Source: Allacma fusca (Eukaryota > Arthropoda > Collembola > Symphypleona > Sminthuridae). Taken from it: a stretch of DNA of 64,000 nucleotides. Shown here in pieces: positions 46,493 to 58,358 of the stretch; the first letter of the stretch is position 1, and each line of letters starts with the position of its first letter. The stretch is taken from positions 45,735,632 through 45,799,631 of the forward strand of contig OX359246.1 of the NCBI GenBank assembly GCA_947179485.1, read 5' to 3'. Below the pieces are notes generated by a model that saw only the letters and a program-made list of their open reading frames with translations, was not told where the DNA came from and ran no database searches. The translations under genes and the position numbers were made by a program.

Positions 46493-47503
46493 TAGGGATT
46501 GTCGATTTGAAAATGCCATGGCATATTGGGCATCATGCCTGCCCAAAATGCCAGGGCATTTTGGGCATTTGCAACTTTGGGCAAATACGTAGATTTTGGG
46601 CATAATCGGCACGGGCATTTTGGGCATTTTCATTCCTGGGCATATTTGGCATTTTGGGCATATTTAACTCAAATTTTCCGGCCGATTACCTTTTCCAGAC
46701 GTTAAACTAACCAGCACACATTGTTATAACTAAAAACGATTACTCGGCGTTTTTAACATACAGGTAAATAAATCTGGTCAGTAGACAATTGTAGCAGTTT
46801 TGAAACTTCTCACCATTGTTGCTAATTGACAGGTAGTTAAACAGTTCAACATTGAAATTGTTCCCGAATTTTTTTAAATTTAGTAGTCAAACATAACTCA
46901 CATTTTGGAATGCAATAAACTCTGCCAACCTCGAAGCACTTGTTAGAAAAAGTTGATATGAGAAATTTTATTTACGCCGATATTATTTCAGCCGAAGGCT
47001 TAGCAACGGCTGCAAAGGTTGAAAGTTACACAAATAAAAGTTCTGATGGGGAGGATTTTTTTGAGGACGCATTTATCATTGAAGAACTGTACACGTGAGA
47101 AGAACTAGAGCATTCTGATTAACGTTATACAAAATGCAACAGTATTGCATTCGTCAATTCAATATAAGGCGATTGTGATATACATGAAGTATCTTTTGAA
47201 ATAAAATACATTTGAGCAAAATTGCCATGTAGGCCTTTTTTATTAAAATTTGAATATTGTATTTTAATGGTGAATAGTGGCTTTTTTGTCTTGACTGTAT
47301 TGCTGAGTTTTGTCTACAAAAAATAATAAATATTCCCTACTGAAAATGCCCAAAATGCCGAATATGCCCTGCCGAAAATGCCCAATTTAGGGCATTTTCC
47401 CAATGTGCCAATGTGCCCAAAAATATGGCGCGTTGGCGGGCATTTTGGGCATATTCAGCTTGGCGGGCATATATACGAGGGCATTTTCAATCGACATTCC
47501 CTA
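46493..47503. mobile_element. hAT-like element of the GCCCAAAATGCC family
   Basis: The ends are TAGGGATTGTCGATTTG and its inverted relative, with perfect 8-bp duplications AAAATATC (46,485-46,492 and 47,504-47,511). Both ends have several GCCCAAAATGCC/GGGCATTTTGGGC motifs. An acidic coding-like remnant lies at about 47,000-47,120. It is non-autonomous. Confidence 0.85.
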
Positions 47504-47639
47504 AAAATATCTTTGAAATACTTAGGAACTATCAATTTGAGTTGGATAAGATGGTCGACGTTTATTATATTTTTCTCGGTGGGTATCACATGTTCACGCA
47601 CGTATTTCCACTTGCATACATTTACCGTTTTACATAACT

Positions 47640-48130
47640 GCTAAGGACAATGTAAAATATTATATTGTTTGAATCAAGGCATAAAGGTATCCTACATCTG
47701 TATGTTGCTACAATGTACGATAACAAATAGCAAAACAAAAAAAATAAGTAAATACAACTTTACATGCTGAACATGCTGAATTGTGACACATACACATATA
47801 TGTAAGCAAGTGCTGAGGTCCAACAAAGGTGTCCAAATGACTCAACCTATACTATATCCTTCCTATTTATAAAATTTAAACCGAGTCTACATATATGTCT
47901 ACATTTTAACCGATGAATAGATCCGCCTATCCTACATCCTTTCTATATGGGGAGTATCAAGACTACATATCAACCTACATTTCACTGACAAATCAGCTCA
48001 ACGAACACTACACCGTTCCTACATCTTATATGCTTTTTGTTAGAGACTATTTAAGGGTATTGTACTCTAATAAATTACAAATCATGTCTCTGGTCCATGG
48101 TATCGGAATAAAATAGCTTGAGGTAGTCAC
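47640..48130. repeat. TCCTACAT-rich repeat
   Basis: Clustered TCCTACAT, CCTATACT and TATCCTAC motifs resemble, in reverse orientation, the ATAGGATAGG body of the element in CCO1 (7555-8100). The ends were not found. The 67-aa frame inside is not a gene. Confidence 0.4.
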
Positions 48131-48287
48131 CTTGGCCAAAGTTCATAAGAGCAAAACAGTGTCGATCTCACCTTGGTTTACGCCTGAAATAGAGCTTCAA
48201 TTTTATTACGTCCGTCAAAGGGGATGTCGCACTTGAGATTTCACAAACTAAATACCACATGCAACATTTTCCAAATCTACATTTATC

Positions 48288-49613
48288 TTACTCATACCGG
48301 TATGTCAAAACTAAATTCGCAGATATTGACACCACAATGTCTAAAATCGTCACCGTCACACATTTATCCGCAAAGCCGAATATTCCCAACTGTATTCTTA
48401 CAGGACGAATGGCCATACAAAATTTTTGAGCCCAAACTGGCTTATGAGTAATACGTTTCCAGGTCTGAATTACGAGATTCGATTCATCGTAAATAAGTCC
48501 GAGAATTTTAAAAAAGATTTTTACCAAGACACCAGCAGCCAAAGCAATAATCAAGGAGCCCACCATTTTATGAACAGCTGCTAGAAATATATTGCTAACC
48601 ATTGAGATAACAAAAAACATTTCTATGGCGAAACAATAGTTTGAAAATGTTCCATTGAAATATTCCAGCATTAACAAAATGGTCGAGTACTGTTGTTTGA
48701 CCAAGTCCCAACTTTGGTCAGTGGGTTTAATGGACCTGTAAATGTAGCATATTTTACTTATAAAATAATAATCACAGTATTTCCATCCTAAATGAAGGTG
48801 CTTTATCAATTAATTCTCACTCGTACCTAAGCTGTTTAATCTGAATAACGGAAGTTACGACGAACATTAAGACGTAGATGACTGTAAATACATTCCCATA
48901 TATGTATACCAGCATAATGTAACCATGAATCAAAGAAACCAGAAGTTTCGTTGTGACTGGTAAAGACTTCGGGTTTTCAAACAACGATGTCAGCAGCTCT
49001 GAGCTGCCCGGATTTTTAAGAACACCTAGGACCCGCGATAAGATCAATAAGAAAGTAACGAACCCACAGATATATATGAACCGAATTGGCGTGGTGTTCT
49101 CCGTTGACGTTGTCAAACATTTGCGCCCTGGATATATAATCAATCATGAATAACTTTAGGCAATCTTTTCTACATTAAAAATGTACGTGAACATGTATGC
49201 GCAATAAAATACCACCAAAAATGGTCTAACCACATAAAACCGCGGAAATATTTTCCAAGTTGGACTGGCTTCGTTGCAAATTGTCAAACAGTTCCTCCCC
49301 AGTTTGTGACCATCAAGTTCTGGCAAACTAGTAAGATCCCATAACGGGAAATACTTAAAAAGAATTTAACATTTGAAATAATGTCTTGCTTTTTGCTGAA
49401 TTCATTCAAATACGGTTGGGCATATCTAGTGATAACATATATTTGATATATTGCAAGGAGAACACAGTTAAAAGCATATGCTACTTTGTGCTTTCTAGTC
49501 TTACAAAATTCCATTGAGCGCGTATTGAAGTTCCATCTGTAAGGAGTTAAGCAGCAACTTTCTCCAAAAGTTACGTATAAGCCATACAGCCTAGAAAGAT
49601 GACTTGAAAACAT
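48288..49613 (-). CDS. Gustatory-receptor-like seven-transmembrane protein, copy A
   Basis: Three exons on the minus strand: 49,613 to about 49,231, 49,127-48,827 and 48,735-48,288, about 377 residues, the usual size of arthropod GRs. Such proteins are membrane ligand-gated channels for taste or contact chemistry. Exon 1 encodes the N-terminus (RLYGLYVTF, LTPYRWNFNT) and two or more hydrophobic helices. Exon 2 has IRFIYICGFVTFLL and helices to IKQLR. Exon 3 has the conserved C-terminal helices and ends LVLTYRYE, recalling the TY of the GR C-terminal signature. Exons 2 and 3 join in phase. Between codon 109 and the exon 1 donor the frame is off by one relative to exon 2, so either the donor differs from my guess or the gene is broken there. 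Copy B is about 8.7 kb to the right. Confidence 0.65.
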
Positions 49614-51595
49614 TTTAAGTTAATGATGTTATTACAGAATTTGGAAAATATTATTTCCCGAGAACCTTATTAAAAATTGCGAATTTCTTATGCAAGGAGG
49701 GAAAATTGATCACGTTGTTCTCAGTCTGATTTCTGTAGTAGTAGTGTTCAATACAAGAACCTTTATACCTGAAAAACTATTTGTAGTAGTTTATATCACA
49801 ACCGGCTGCTGCTTTTGCAGTTGTTTCAACTACTTACTTACAGTTGTTGGAATTAAACGATGATACTACCGGGGACTACACGTTCATACATATGTAAACG
49901 ACAATAGCCTTCCTCTCCAGAAATCGGATGGGCCTCATCATCCCTGTAATAATTCCGTACACTTAAGTCTTACTGCACGGGGAAGATAAACAGGCTAGAA
50001 TTTTGGTTTGGAAATGTGAGGAATCTTATGTTTAATAGATATAAATTTGTACGTTTACCAACGTTACTAGCCGAAATTTTGTGAAAAATGATAGTAGGAA
50101 GAACGACATTCACAAAGTAACATATCAGGCTACTAGACGAATCAAATGCCATGCAATGATCTATGCACGTGCATAAAGTGTATAAAACACGTCCGTCATT
50201 TTCGTAATTATACTGAACTGGTCTGATGCAAATAAACCAAGAATTTAATTTTTATATGTTATGGATAGATATTTCTAGGTTTCTGCAATCAAACCATTCA
50301 GTTACTGTTTGCGTTTATTATATGATTGATTCGACTTAATTGACCAGATTGATGTCCATTTTACTTCCATTAAATATAAGATTGTTGCGATAACTTTTAT
50401 GTCAGAGGAAATAAATTGTTGTTATGTACCTCCAATGAGAAATGTTGTGATGTATAATAATCATTTGCCGTTTGATCTGAAACAGTAATTGAGAAATAAA
50501 GACACGATTTGATTCAGAAAATGCGCACAAGTTCAGCAGCATGAGCTAATAATTTAAGTCGACAAATTTCGACAGTACGGTGTATACAGGGTAACAAGGA
50601 AGAATTGACCCTCTTTAACCAACTGTGCAGGAAACGAATTACATTCAGACTTTATATCACTTTGTGATACTTGGATCAGATCTGTTACTCGTTTATTGAA
50701 ATTATTGATGAGTGATATCAATAAAATCTTCGTCAGGTGTTTCGGACACTGGTTCCACCCGAAGGTAAATCTTCCACAGTTACTATAGTCCATTGGGATG
50801 ACGGATCTAAATTTTTATCAGAATGAGCAAATAACCTTCATCCATAATACTAAAATGCTGTATTTTAAATATAAGTAAGTACACCACCACCACCAATTAC
50901 GATGGTTGACATAATATTTCTATTTTCATAAGATATATCTTCAGTCTGACTCTACCACCCCCACAAAATAATACTTACCTTCAGATAGTTGTATTACACA
51001 AACTTAAAAGTTTGTTAGTCTGTGTTATTGGAAATTCTTTTGCGTAGGAAAGTTAGCAAGCTGTAGCATTAGTATGTACTCATCTTATACTGAAGGATGA
51101 TAGAATGTCTACTACACTACGAATATTGCGCTATAAATTCAGCAATTGTTTTTTGTAAATCAGGGTGTGTTCTGGAATTTTCGGCATGAAGTAATCGTAA
51201 TTTAAGAGTGCACTAAATTTTATAATCTAACTCTGAATGTTATATTTGCACGAATTGCATCGATGGAAACCATTTTGGCTAACTCACCACCAAATCTAGG
51301 TTTTATTCCAAAGATTTAGTTGGTTGCTGGTGTGAATGCTTGGGGGCTTTGAGCGATTGCTTCATTATCAGTTTCCACGACGTTTGGATGTTTGTTTTTA
51401 AGCTCTTCTGAAAATAAATGTTTAGGATTTCATGCAATTTCTAGACGTAAATTAACAACTGTAAGCAATTTACAGTGTAACATTTGAGACAAATCTAATT
51501 TGCGAAGGCTTTTTGAAATTCAAGACGTTCTGACAAGCAGCCCGCTCGGTGTGTATTTCAGGAAGTTGGTAGCCATTTTTCCTTCCCTCCCTATA
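49614..51595. other. Intergenic region beside GR copy A
   Basis: No gene. About 50,330-50,560 is related to 62,210-62,420 beside GR copy B (shared AATGAGAAAT, TTGAGAAATAAAGACA and CAGCAGCAT), so the receptor duplication probably included flanking DNA. The minus-strand frames of 60-79 aa are unrecognised. Confidence 0.45.
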
Positions 51596-52522
51596 TATAA
51601 AGCACCCTTTACAATGAAAAATGTTTCTTACGGTTACGGACCAAAATGCTTACGGTTACGGACGAAGTCATCCGTAAGACGTTTTTCGTACGTAAGTCAA
51701 AACTTCCATTCCCAATGAAATAGAACTTACGGATGAAAATCACATGAAAACACTACGCGCAATGTTTTGCTATGCAAAATCAAAAATGGGATCTTGTTTT
51801 TTCGAAAGACAAAAGCGATAGCAGCATTATTATGTTGGCAAAAGTCTAATAAAACGAAGCGCAAATATTGGGTTCACCCTATGAATAAACTCCGGTCAAG
51901 ATTGGGCGATCCAGTTAAACTTGATATAAAGCACAACAAATACCCAACCGTTTTCACAAAGAAACACGATTTACTTCCCAACAATTCGACGAGTTGTTTG
52001 GGAGTTCTTCAAAATTTCAACCCAAGCTGCTTTTCGGATACCTCGATTGTCAAATAGAGGATGAGATGGATTGTATAGGAATCCTCGAGCTTCTACCATC
52101 GTCAACATTGTTTCGATTGTTGGAGTGATAACGATGCCAATGCATCTCAAGCTTTTAGTTCATTTATTTGCGGTAATGATCGGTGTTAACAATTTGAAAT
52201 ATAATTAATGTACTAATGAACAAAATGAGTGTAAATAATTGCTGCAAAGATCAATCTAGAAATGACTACATATGCAATGAAATAACGCGGTACATTTGCG
52301 CTCTCCTTGTCAAGAGGCAAAATTTGAATTTTCATCCGTACGGATGAAAAGTTGAAAGTTAAAAATGTAGCTTCAACTTTGCTTCCGTAAGGTTTTTACT
52401 TACGGATGAGGAGAACTTACGGCTACGGAGGCGACTGATTGGGAATGGTTCGTCCGGTTACGGACGAAAAATCTTACGGAGGTAGACTTTTTGCTTACGG
52501 ACGTACCATTGGGAATGCTCCT
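51596..52522. mobile_element. PIF/Harbinger-like remnant with CTTACGGA arrays
   Basis: Both ends are packed with CTTACGGA/TCCGTAAG motifs, and AACTTACGG phrases recur. ATTCCCAATG lies near 51,705, and its inverted form CATTGGGAAT near 52,510. A 96-aa frame at 51,767-52,057 contains KRKYWVHPMNKLRSRLGD, resembling the W-V-H-P segment near the N-terminus of Harbinger-type (HARBI1-like) transposases. The DDE catalytic part is missing. Boundaries are approximate. Confidence 0.5.
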
Positions 52523-53448
52523 TAAACAAAATGGTATTAAGAGAAATGACCCTTAAAATATTTCGGAAGTTTAAACTTTGGACAACCGAACTCAATTTCA
52601 TTCGAATTGCTTGATCTTGTTCTCCGATTTGTCAATATATCATTATGCTGAGATCAAGTTGTTGATTTGAGTTGGCGGACTACCTACGAATGACTCAGTT
52701 TTAGTGTTGCAAAATTCGGTTTATGTATTTCTGTTTGCAACCAAAAACGTTTATTGCATAGGTTCATTTAGTTTATAAAGGTTTGCTTTTACGACCGCTG
52801 GAGAAAATATGCGTTCATGAGGTTATGCTACGCGTCTTTAAAATCTCGTTGCCAGAGAAACGGTTTTCCCATTGGTTTAACTCGGGCTAAATTTTATGAC
52901 TCACCTCAGAACGTAAAGATACTACGTTGCCGTTTGCAATGAAGTTATTTTATGTAATTGTGCTAATAATGCAGTTATCAAAATATATACAAAATTGTTA
53001 ATTTTTAATATTTCTGCCATTGAAAGACCGCTGTGAAGTTACGAATACTAAAAATTAGATTTTTAAACCAATTTAGGTAATACAAAGGGGCTAATTAATT
53101 CGACTGATTAAGGAGTACAACTGTAAGAGAATACTGCTGTTACCAAATCAAATATGCTGTAATGATAATATTGTAGTTTTGTCAAGAACCTCTTCTGGCC
53201 TTGGAAGAACCAGCTCCGTAGAAGCGCAAATTCATGTGTCTGTGCGAAGTCAGTTTTAGATATTCCTTCTAATGTGTAGAATCCTTGGTTTCCCGTATCA
53301 GTAAATGAGGAGAGGAATATAAAAGGTGTGTCTTTTTGCCAGGTGCATAGAAAATTCAACTCGACTTGATTATTCACACAGAATTCGGTCCTTAAGCTCA
53401 ATTCTATATTATAGATTACCATAAATATATATATAATAATAATCTTTA
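52523..53448. other. Intergenic region
   Basis: No supported gene. A 104-aa minus-strand frame at 53,108-53,422 has a non-repetitive composition but no family I recognise. It could be an isolated exon. Confidence 0.35.
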
Positions 53449-54220
53449 CAGTCGACTCTCTTTATAACGACATCAATAAATCTCCCAAAAAGTGACGTTA
53501 TAAGGGAACGACGTTATAGAGGCACATCATATGAATAACGGTTTAATTGCAACTTTTTTGTTTTTAGTTAAATTGGAGTCAGGTCTCGTTTCATTTAAGT
53601 AGCACATACTCTATGTATATGTAGAATGAGAATAAAAATGGTTAATATTAATAAATAAATAATATTTTTCGAAGTTTCTCACGCCACAAGCACCTCCAAA
53701 AGCAAAGGTCAGAATTGAATAAAATGTTTTGTGAATCTCAATAAGAGAATAAGTTTTCAAACAATGAAAATTGTAATTATAATAAAACTATGAATGCCAG
53801 TTCTTTACTGGATGCGAAAATATATCTAAAAGCTTGGAAATGTGGATTTTCCTGGATGGGGCTTAATCAATGCCGTTAACCACGCTTGCACATATATTTA
53901 CAATAACAAAGTCTTTTATAACGTCACGACATTATAAGCCAATACAATAAGTGAAACTGAAGAATAAAAATAGCTTTAAAATGACAGCACCAGTATGTTA
54001 TTTAGCTAGGTTTGACGCGTTGTAACGTCAACATGACGTTACAAGGGTACGCTTTTCAACCTAGGGCTACACAAAAAGCGACTTTATAAAGGAACTGACG
54101 TTATAACGAGTGACGCTATAAAGGTAGAAATTATCATATAATGTAGCTTGGGAGGAACCCAGGGTGACTTTATAGGGAGAGTGACTCTATAGGGAGAGAC
54201 GCTATAAGGAGAGTCGACTG
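53449..54220. mobile_element. pogo/Tigger-like MITE
   Basis: Its ends are inverted copies of CAGTCGACTCTC and it is flanked by TA on each side, the pogo/mariner signature. The subterminal regions carry repeated GACGTTATA and CTTTATA motifs. 772 bp, non-coding. Confidence 0.8.
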
Positions 54221-54285
54221 TATTCAGGTCGATGTTTTGGCGTAAGCCCTTACAAAATTTAGATGCGTGTACATTATTTCTTAAA

Positions 54286-54600
54286 ATAGTTTTATAATAA
54301 TACTCTTAACCTACTTAAATTAGTTTTATAATAATACTCTTAACCTACTTAAATTAGTTATTCTTAAATTAGTTTTATAATAATACTCTTAACCTACTTA
54401 AATTAGTTATTCTTAAATTAGTTTTATAATAATACTCTTAACCTACTTAAATTAGTTATTCTTAAATTAGTTTTATAATAATACTCTTAACCTACTTAAA
54501 TTAGTTATTCTTAAATTAGTTTTATAATAATACTCTTAACCTACTTAAATTAGTTATTCTTAAATTAGTTTTATAATAATACTCTTAACCTACTTAAATT
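54286..54600. repeat. 49-bp minisatellite
   Basis: Phrases TACTCTTAACCTACTTAAAT recur at 54,335, 54,384, 54,433, 54,482, 54,531 and 54,580, exactly 49 bases apart, after one shorter 34-base unit. The units are almost identical, so the array is young or kept homogeneous. Confidence 0.95.
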
Positions 54601-56022
54601 ATTTATTCGCAGTCAGTCATATAATTATAATACAGTTGTCTTAGTTTTACCACATAGCACCAGAATATGTATAAGTTCTTATATTCCTGTGTTGTCATTC
54701 CATCTTTAAACATAAGTGTTAAAAAGTCACATCTCTTGCATTTTACCATAAATATAAATCAACCATTTTCATAATCGCTACCAAATAAGTTTTTCTATCA
54801 AACATTCAACGAGTCACACCCCTGGCCTACAACTCTTTTATGAATTCATTACATAATGTACGGATCCGCCTCTGTCCCTAGATAATGATAATACAACAAA
54901 ACATTGTTTGTAATTTCAAGTCCAGGGCATGGCGACTTCCGATTCAAAATTGGCCATTTCTTGTAATCGCTTAAGACAAAGAGAATGATTTGGCTTGGAA
55001 CCTTTTTGTACAACTAAGAAACTAACTTCTTTGACTCAATTAATAACGTCAAAAACGTTTTGTCGCACATTCCTTCCTTTGTACAGCGGATTTTTTGGAC
55101 CACCTAAGTTATATCTATCATTCGTATGATTTGGTAAAGAATTTACTACGCCTCTTTGTATTTATTAGCATGGTTTAAATATTACCTGAACAAGTGAGGC
55201 CGGCGTAGCAGACAGCCAGACATCGAAAGGATAATAATAGAGAACTTTGTTTCACTACGCTCCCAAAAATTGCAAGCGAGCTGAAAGCGACGTATTCGTA
55301 TACTTCATTAACATTTCGTATCTGGAATGGAATCAAACCCGTTATCCATAGTATACAGGCTTAATTACCCGTTTCAAAATTTCCGAGGGCAATGTATTTA
55401 TTAAAATCGGCTATGATTTAAAAATTAAACATGGAAAACAGTAATTTATGTAGAGAAGCAGAAAACAGACATTTCTTAAAAGTGTTGCTTCTTGAATACA
55501 AAAAGCGATCATGTAACAGTACACGGGTAATGTGCAAATGCTTTATAATGCAAGGGACTTTCTAACAACTCAATTAATGCTTGCTGTGTTTACTGACTGA
55601 AGCATGCCTTCCATTCCCAGCCCTGTGTACACATCATTTGTTACTAGTTACAGGTAAATGGATGCTACATGACTGTATGTCAATATTTTCCAACCTCCAA
55701 AAGTCCGGAATATAGCACATGGATCGGCATCAGTTTACATTTACAGTATGTTTAAATGTATAACAAATAACTGAATACTCGAATTATTCATAAGAAGAAT
55801 TCCTATAGTAGTCACATGGCAGTTCCAAAATAAGATGAACACATGTAGATATACTTGTTTTTCTTCAAAATCATTCCTCTACGAATGTCAACACTCCGTG
55901 GCTTTAGACTGTTAGTGACGTAATTTCCTTCGATATTATAAATTTATAGAACAACATTTGTTTGAATAAAGGCATAGGTACCACCTGGATCGTAACAGAG
56001 TTATGTTCGATAAAACATAAAT
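54601..56022. other. Intergenic region
   Basis: I see no gene, RNA or clear repeat in this stretch. Confidence 0.4.
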
Positions 56023-56030
56023 GAAAAAAG

Positions 56031-56850
56031 AAGAGCTGGTCATTCGAATCGGAATTAGAATTCGATTCGCATTTCATTCCTATTTTTTGGTATTTTTATC
56101 GGAATTGGTATTTGTAAATATATTTTTTCAAGTATTTCAATCTATATTGAATCGAAAAGAAATATCCGTATTCGAATTAGTATTCAAAATATATTTGAAT
56201 ACTGTATCCAATGCTTAAATATCCGAAAAATCCGTGACATTTCAAAGTTTATCTCGTAAATTCAAACAACAAAAGAAGTTTTCAGTCAGCCATTACATAA
56301 CTTTTTTAAACTAATCATTGGAATTCAAAATTTATTATTATGTTTGTTTCCACAAAATGACGCTGAGCAACTATAATAATTTTTTTCTGGAAATAAATTT
56401 GCTGCAAACTGTATGCAATGAATTCATTTGTCAGTAATTTTCTCAATTGGTAAAAAGGGGTCTAATTTTGTCAGGGTAAAAAGCATGCAGCTGACGTTTT
56501 TAGTACTAGAGTATCCCTGAAAAACAAAGTGAATCAACAAGTTTTATACGGTTATGATACATGTGTAGATTAGCAGTAATATCTTTATAAAATGAGCTGG
56601 CCGAATTTAGATACTTTCTGGTTTAAATTTAATTGCAAAGTTACAATGTTTTTCGGGAATCTAGTACCTCAATTTATTAATATTTAATAACTAAAGTATT
56701 TGAATTATATTCGAATTCATAGAAAATATTCGAATAAATTTGATTGGAATTTTTATTTTTGGAAACAAATACATTTGAATTGGGATTGGAATCCTTAAGG
56801 GTTAATCCTAATCAGAACCGTATTCATATTTTTTGAATACTCTAGCCCTG
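56031..56850. mobile_element. hAT-like element with ATTCGAAT/GAATAC end arrays
   Basis: The right end, read inverted, is CAGGGCTAGAGTATTC, and the left end AAGAGCTGGTCATTCGAAT is its relative. The flanks GAAAAAAG and GACAAAAG match at seven of eight bases. Both ends are rich in ATTCGAAT, GAATTAG and TTTGAATAC motifs. Non-coding. Confidence 0.65.
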
Positions 56851-56995
56851 GACAAAAGGTTCACAAAAGACAAGCATGCGTACTAAATGGCAAATGCAGT
56901 TGAAATAGTTGAATGTATAAACAAGGGTAAACAACATTACCTTGTGATAAAGGAAATAAGATAATTTGAAATTGAACTTATCGATAGGAATTGTT

Positions 56996-58358
56996 TCACT
57001 CATAACGGTAGGTCAAAACTAAATTCGAAGAAATTGATACCACAATGTCTAAAATCGTCAGTGCCACACATTTATCCGCATCGCCGAATATCCCCACCTG
57101 TATTTTAATAGGGCGAATGGCCATACAAAATTTATGAGCCCAACCTGGCTTATGAGCAATACGTTTCCAGCTCTGAATTGTCAGATTTGACTCTTCGTAT
57201 ATAAGCCCGAGAATTTTGAAAAAGATCTTTATGACAAAACCAACTGCCACAACAACAATCAAAGATCCCATTACTTTTCGAACAGATGCTAGAAATATGT
57301 TGCTAACCATTGAGATAACAAAAAAATTTCAATGGCGAAATTATAATTTGAAAATGTTCCATCGGAATATTCCAGCATTAACAAAATGATCGTGTACTGC
57401 TGTTTGACTGAGTCCCAACTTTGGTCAGTAGGTTCAATGGACCTGTAAATGTAGCATATTTCATATAAACAAAAGAGCAATTATTACATTATCCATCATA
57501 AATGAATGTGCTTTTCCAATTAATCCTCACTCCGAACTGAGATTACCTAAGTTGTTTGATCTGAATAACGGAAGTTACGACGAACATTAAGACATAGATG
57601 GCTATAAATGCATTCCCATATATATATATATACCAGCATCATGTAACCATGAATGAAAGCAACCAGTAGTTTCGTTGTGACTGGTAAAGCCTTCGAGTTT
57701 TCAAACAAAGATGTTAGCAACTCTGGGTTGCCCGGATCTCTAAGAACAGCTAGGACTCGGGTTAAGCTTAAGAAGAAAGTTACGAACCCGCAAATATATA
57801 CGAACCGAATTTGCGTGGTGTTCACCATTGACGTTGTCAAACATTTGCACCCTGAATATAACCAAACGTCAATAACTTTAGATACTGTATTTCGCATTAA
57901 AAATGCGCGCCATTGTGTATGTGCTATAAAATACCATTATTAATGGTCTAATGTAAACACCACTTACGACATGAAACCGCGGAAATATTTTCCAAATTGG
58001 TCTGGCTTCGTTGCAAATGACCAAACAGTGTTTTAAATCATCCCCAGTTTGTGACCATCAAGTTCTGGCAAACTAGTAAGATCCCGTATCTGGAAATACT
58101 TAATAGGAGTTTTACATTTGAAGTAATGTCTGGCTTTTTGCTGGATTCGTTCAAATAGGGTTGGGCATATCTAGTGATAACGTATATTTGATATATTGCA
58201 AGGAGAACACAGTTGAAAGCATAAGCTACTTTGTACTTTTTAGTGTTACAAAATTCCATTGTGCGCGTATTGAAGTTCCATTTGTAAGGAGTTAAGCCGA
58301 GACTTCCTCCAAAATTTACGTATAGGCCATACAGCCTCGAAAGATGACTTGAAAACAT
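56996..58358 (-). pseudogene. Gustatory-receptor-like protein, copy B (pseudogene)
   Basis: It is a paralogue of copy A with the same three-exon layout: about 58,358-57,968 (donor GTAAGT), 57,851-57,547 and 57,442-56,996. It has an in-frame TGA at 58,038-58,040 in exon 1. A 2-base expansion of an AT run near 57,625 shifts exon 2, and one base is lost from a T run near 57,325 in exon 3. The splice sites and C-terminal LVLTYRYE are kept, with a different stop codon from copy A. It is not expected to give a functional receptor. Confidence 0.8.
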
